Part shown: piece by piece, positions 59,775-64,000 of the stretch
Layout: each line of letters opens with the position of its first letter
Position numbering within the stretch: the first letter of the stretch is position 1
Translations under genes and position numbers: made by a program
Assembly (NCBI RefSeq): GCF_018446385.1
Contig: NC_056004.1
Span: 24,744,492 to 24,808,491, forward strand
DNA length: 64,000 nucleotides
Direction: 5' to 3'
Source: Zingiber officinale
Lineage: Eukaryota; Streptophyta; Magnoliopsida; Zingiberales; Zingiberaceae
The notes under the pieces: model-generated
Databases searched by the model: none
Told to the model about the DNA's origin: nothing
The model's input: the letters and a program-made list of their open reading frames with translations, nothing else

Positions 59775-60287
59775 ATCTCCCCTTTTTTGATGTGATCAAC
59801 CCAAGTTAAGCTAGGGTTAAAATAAATATAAAAATAAACAATTTATATTGCAATAACGTGCAACAAGATAGAAAAATTAAATTTCAATTTTTTTTTTAAT
59901 TTCTACCTCCTCTAGACTTATACTTTTTCTTCTCCCCCTTTGATCACATAAAAAATTGGGGTTGCAAGAAAATTCTAAGGGTTGACATTTAGAAAAATCA
60001 TAAAAATCTATATCAATGATTTTCTTGAAAATATTTCTTAGTCAAGGGAAATTTCTAAGTCAAAAATAACTTTTGAAAAAAATACTTAAGTTTTCGTCAT
60101 CAAGAATTAAGAACTTTCTAAGCCGAAAACTTTATGCAAGAAAATTTTTTAAAAAATTTTTGAGAACATTTAGAAAATAAATTTCTATGCATTTATTTTA
60201 TTTATTTATTTATTTAATTCTAATATTTTTATCAGAAAGTTTTAAATTTCTATTTTAATTTATCATAACTTCTTAAATCACACTTTT

Positions 60288-61166
60288 TCAGATTAAAACA
60301 ACCAATATTAAATATGCAAAAAATTGTATCGTGTTAATTTCTATTATTAGTTTGTCGAGATTCTTTAATCGACAAATTATTTCTTTTGACTTAATATTTT
60401 TTGTTATATTTTGAATTTCTAATTTATAAAAATATTTCGATAATATAAATTCTAACTTGATAAAGTTTTTCGACAGTATTTCTAATTTGTAAAATTCGTT
60501 CGACAAAATATTTTGTAATTTGTAAAATTTATTCGACAGAAGATTTTCTAATCTGAAAAACTCTTTCGATGATTCAATTTCTAATTCGCAGAATTCTTTC
60601 GGCGACTTTTCAATTGATTTAACTAATTGTTCAAAAGGTGGAGACCATACCTGACTTACATTGTCAGCTGTTGATTCTCCCCCTGTCAAGTTGCTTTCTT
60701 CCGAAGTCTCTCCCCCTTCATCGATGCTCATCTGGGATGAACTTTCTGTTGCTTCGAGATGGAGTTCGGCTGTCTCGACAGTTTCCTCATTCTCGGACTG
60801 TTCTGACGGTGACTTGGTGTCCATCGAGGAGTTAGATTCGACTTCAGCATGTACTTCGTAGATCTACAAGAACTTTTCCCAAAGTTCTTTTGCGCTTTTG
60901 TATTCTCTGATTCTGTCGAGATCTTCATTTGGTATTACGCTTAGCAGGTGAAATTCTGCCCGAGTGTTTGCCATACTCTCCTCACGTTGCTTCTCGGTCC
61001 AGAGATATTTCTTGATTTCTTCTCCATTCGTTGTCTTTGGTGCTTCATAACCCAATTTTATTATTAAAGAAATACTAAAATCTGTGTTTAGATATACCTC
61101 CATTTGTTGATTCCAAAAAGCAAACTCCCCCTTGAATGCTGGTGGGTAGACGCTAGCTTCGGCCAT
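60288..61166 (-). pseudogene. gag: Truncated copia gag in the mini-element
   Basis: 61166-60864 reads MAEASVYPPAFKGEFAFWNQ ... and ends EYKSAKELWEKFL, a copia gag N-terminal domain of the DUF4219/UBN2 type. A stop follows, but the frame reopens (60824-60288) with an acidic Ser/Glu-rich part and a repetitive tail (LSNKFYKLQNILSNEFYKLE) that ends before any zinc knuckle. The protein is therefore shorter than gag at 4161-5975 and lacks nucleic-acid binding motifs. Confidence 0.8.
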
Positions 61167-61225
61167 CGTTTTGTTGCTTCGATCGGCGGTTAGTCCTCCT
61201 GAAGCGCCTCGGCTCTGATACCACT

Positions 61226-62221
61226 TGTAGGACCGTTGCGGCCGGCTAGAAGGGGGGTTGAATAACTTGAAAATAAAAACGCAACCCTTCTCGAATTCTT
61301 AAACTAACACTTGCATAAATAAAGTAAATAATAAAACATAAAGGAAGTAAAAGGTAGACAGAGATTTAATTGGTTACAACTGGGGAGATTGTTAATCCAA
61401 AGAAGATAAAGCACTAGTATCTCCTTCAGGCGGAGAAGCCTTTTACAGCGTTTAAGCACTGATACAGAAGCTCAACTCTAAACTGAAGCACACAAGCGTT
61501 GGAATTATAATTCTTGAGTTCGTTGAAAAGCTTCTGGACCAAAGTTATATTTATAGCTTTGGTCGGGGCGCCCCAAAGGGTTCCGGGCGCCTGGGGGGAT
61601 AAAATTTTATCCCCAACGTTTAGATCGAGTGAAATCTCGATCCGGTCAAATATCGACTTCCGGGCGCCCCGGTACGTTCCGGGCGCCCCGGTATGGTCCG
61701 GGCGCCTCGGGCGGGAAAGTCATCCTTGTTGACTTTTTTCAGCCCAAGTCTTCTGCTCCAGCTCCGTTCGACTCTGACCGAGTCTTCCGCTCGCTTGGGT
61801 GATCTCTGCCATCCGGAATAGGGCTCACCCGAACCCAACTTTCAGTCTTCTCGAGCAGGCTTCCGCTCTGGCTTCTCGTCCCTCGGAATCGCCGCGTGGT
61901 TCCTTCTCGTCCGCCAGCGTACTCATCCATAGTCGCACCCCGTGCCGACCTAATCGCTAGCTGCGTCTCTTGTTTCTCGAGCAGTCTTCCGCTCCTACTT
62001 CTCGTCCCTTGGAACCACCGCACGCTTCCTTTTCGTCTGCCGGTGTACTCTTCCGCAGCGCCTCGTCCCTCGGACGCACCGCGTGCCGTCCTTCTCGCTA
62101 GCTACGTCTTCCACTCGACTACCTGTGCTCCTAAGCTCTTGCACACTTAGACACAAGGTTAGAAACACAATGACCTAACTTAACTTGTTGATCACACCAA
62201 AACAACCTTGGGGTTTCAACA
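61226..62221 (-). repeat. 5' LTR (element sense) of the mini-element
   Basis: 996 bp; starts TGTAGGACCGTTGCGGCC and ends TTTCAACA. Differs from 58776-59774 by scattered substitutions and small indels, for example around 59440-59510. Confidence 0.9.
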
Positions 62222-64000
62222 CACCCAACTTGATCAATGTAAGTTTAATGCCCGGATTTATATCGATGCACTGATAAAACATTTGAAATCTAGGCTATGG
62301 CCTAAGCATCTCACCCCATTCTACGTTTTACAATATACAAACAAGAGATCCTATTGTGTTTGGTAGATGTTGGTTTCCTAAAGCTATCAGATTATACTTT
62401 TTACAGTATTACCTAAGCTAATTCCATCTTGATATATTTGAAAACCTAAGTTTTGTAAAACATGGGTATAAAAGAAAAGAAGCTTTTGAAAACTATCAGT
62501 GAAAAATGATACAATAAATTCCTATTCTACAAAGAGAATGAGCATATAGAGTGATAAAACATTAGTACCAAATACATAATGACATAATTAAAAGGGCAAA
62601 CATAACATTAGAAATAATAGTCTAGAGGTATGCTAAATCATGCATCAGGTGGAGGTGGCAGAGGATCGCGCGTAATGCGAAAATAGTCAAACATTTTATT
62701 CCATTGTGCCTCTAAAGTATCTACTCATTCAGTCATATTCTGGCAGAAATCTGCAAGTTGCCCTTGGAAATAAATGTACTGTTCCTGAATCATGGTCTAA
62801 AGAGAGTCGAAATGACTAAAGATGTCTCAAAAAGTGACTGAAAGGATCACTAGTATGTGGAGGAGCTATAGACGATGTCTCTTGAGCTGCATCAAATTAT
62901 GGAGAGAACTCCTGAGCCATCAGTGGAACATAGGGCTCCTCAATAGCTATAGGTACATCCTCAATATCGACCTCCTCTCTAGCAGGTCGAACGTAGCACG
63001 GATGAGTGCGCTTGTATATTAGACCTTGAGAACTAGCCTTGATCCCAGCCAAGGACATTTGACGGATACTCATTAAGTCAGATAACTCTATCAACTCTCC
63101 ACGTCCGACTCCTACCCCTAATGATGCTTGCTATAAAAGCGGTAAGGATGTGACAGTGAACCTTATATGAGGTACTATATCCTGAATAGTAGATGATGGA
63201 CTTAAAAACCCAATATCCAAATCCAGTTTATTCTTAAGTGCATACATCAGGAAGAGATGGACTGGACGCAGGACTGCCGGATCTTAAGATGAATGCATGA
63301 GACAATCATCTTGCAGAGTGCGTTGTCTTTTGGACTAAGAGGTATCGATGACATCTTCTTTGGTCGAGGACCTTAGAAAAAGTCGGCTTACATAATATCG
63401 AGGGTTAAATGAGAGAATGGATCAGGTAAAGTATCAGGATATGAGGGATAGGAAAAAATTCGGTTAAGCGGAGGGCGCATGCGTAAACGAAGGAATATGT
63501 CAAGATAAAATATCATATCACTTGATGCAACTCTAGTCTTATAATGATGTGCATTAATCTCACATAGATTATGATTGAATTCAATAATGCATGTCTACAT
63601 AAGACTAGACAATCTAAGGAATAATGCTGTAGTATATCTATAATATTAGGACAGTAGGTTTGATAAAGGGATTCAGGTATCGTGTTTTTACAACTAAGAA
63701 GGTTTTGTTGCTAAAGGATTGGTGTAGGTCCTCGGTGGAAAACCTATGGCCCTAGCTGGGATTTGAGCTAGCCTCCTTATGTGCAATCTTACATATTTTT
63801 TTGCTACAATTAAAAATACAGAGTATAAATAAACCTAGCTTAAATAAAGATTATTGAAATTGTATCGACACATGATCGGGTTGTAAGAAAACTTTGAGAA
63901 AGTTTATAGGCTGTAGTGTAGAGAGAAAGAGGAAAAAATGTTGGATGAATCTAACTTTCTACTCGGGTCTCGCTTATATAAAGCTTGATCGGTTGACCAA

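Larger units (their letters stand above)
58776..62221 (-). mobile_element. Short non-autonomous Sirevirus-like element, gag only
   Basis: LTRs 58776-59774 and 61226-62221 (about 1 kb) match closely. The target duplication CACCC is perfect (58771-58775, 62222-62226). The primer-binding site AAGTGGTATCAGAGCC (minus) is at 61210-61225; a purine tract (AAAAAAGGGGAGAT, minus) is at 59775-59788. The interior is only 1.45 kb and holds a gag split by stops, no pol. The LTR shares motifs with the element at 459-7405 (GGCGGAGAAGCC, ACCACTTGT edge), so both belong to one wider group. The left LTR starts AG instead of TG. Confidence 0.9.
58447..64000 (-). repeat. Right arm of the large inverted repeat, interrupted by a mini-retroelement
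   Basis: 58447-58775 and 62227-64000 together are the inverse of 57985-55806. For example AAGTCCAAGCATGCATA (58616) mirrors the sequence at 57799, and the TATA-like element recurs inverted at 63972. The longest surviving frame is 63094-62897 (MIELSDLMSIRQMSLAGIKA ... YKRTHPCYVRPAREE), also readable but shifted in the left arm. The arm still matches at the window edge, so it may continue. Confidence 0.75.

Overview
This is a eukaryotic window: a stretch of plant nuclear genome dominated by nested transposable elements. A seed plant is certain (spliced eIF5A gene, Ty1/copia, MULE, PIF/Harbinger, hAT and SINE elements). A monocot, perhaps in the Zingiberales, is my guess from the style of the repeats and is not proven. 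Only two host genes are visible: a complete eIF5A gene (5 coding exons, 19900-23658, +) and the first two coding exons of a DHHC palmitoyltransferase gene (46385-46616, +). Nearly everything else is mobile DNA, and many boundaries can be fixed by target-site duplications (TSDs).

Layout. 1-10.9 kb: a three-level nest. A decayed copia element (minus strand) is cut in its integrase by a Harbinger-like element, which in turn holds a 6.9-kb gag-only Sirevirus-like element (459-7405, TSD ATGTT). 11.4-15.2 kb: a degenerate two-gene PIF/Harbinger element (TSD TAA) with a 125-bp minisatellite between its genes. 16.9-19.2 kb: a 111-bp tandem array, then a Sirevirus-like solo LTR that received a TTA-flanked MITE and then a SINE. 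19.2-24 kb: the eIF5A gene, with a hAT MITE in intron 1. 25.0-35.8 kb: a tandem repeat split by a 9.75-kb copia element, itself carrying a 2.7-kb solo LTR in its integrase. 36.5-44.0 kb: a young Mutator-like element (MULE) with 740-bp terminal inverted repeats, a perfect 9-bp TSD, an intact FAR1-type transposase and a second, convergent gene for a small GRF zinc-finger membrane protein. 46.4-53.3 kb: the start of the palmitoyltransferase gene, with a decayed copia element in the following intron and a separate copia gag remnant behind it. 53.8-55.2 kb: a Harbinger-type MITE full of CT-rich repeats. 55.8-64.0 kb: a large inverted repeat, one arm of which holds a 3.4-kb gag-only mini-retroelement (TSD CACCC).

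How it works together: the non-autonomous elements (two gag-only Sirevirus-like elements, the MITEs and the SINE) would need proteins from relatives elsewhere. The MULE is the only element here that looks able to supply its own transposase. The most noteworthy item is that MULE: it is recent, intact, and pairs its transposase with a GRF zinc-finger/transmembrane protein whose role in transposition is unknown to me.
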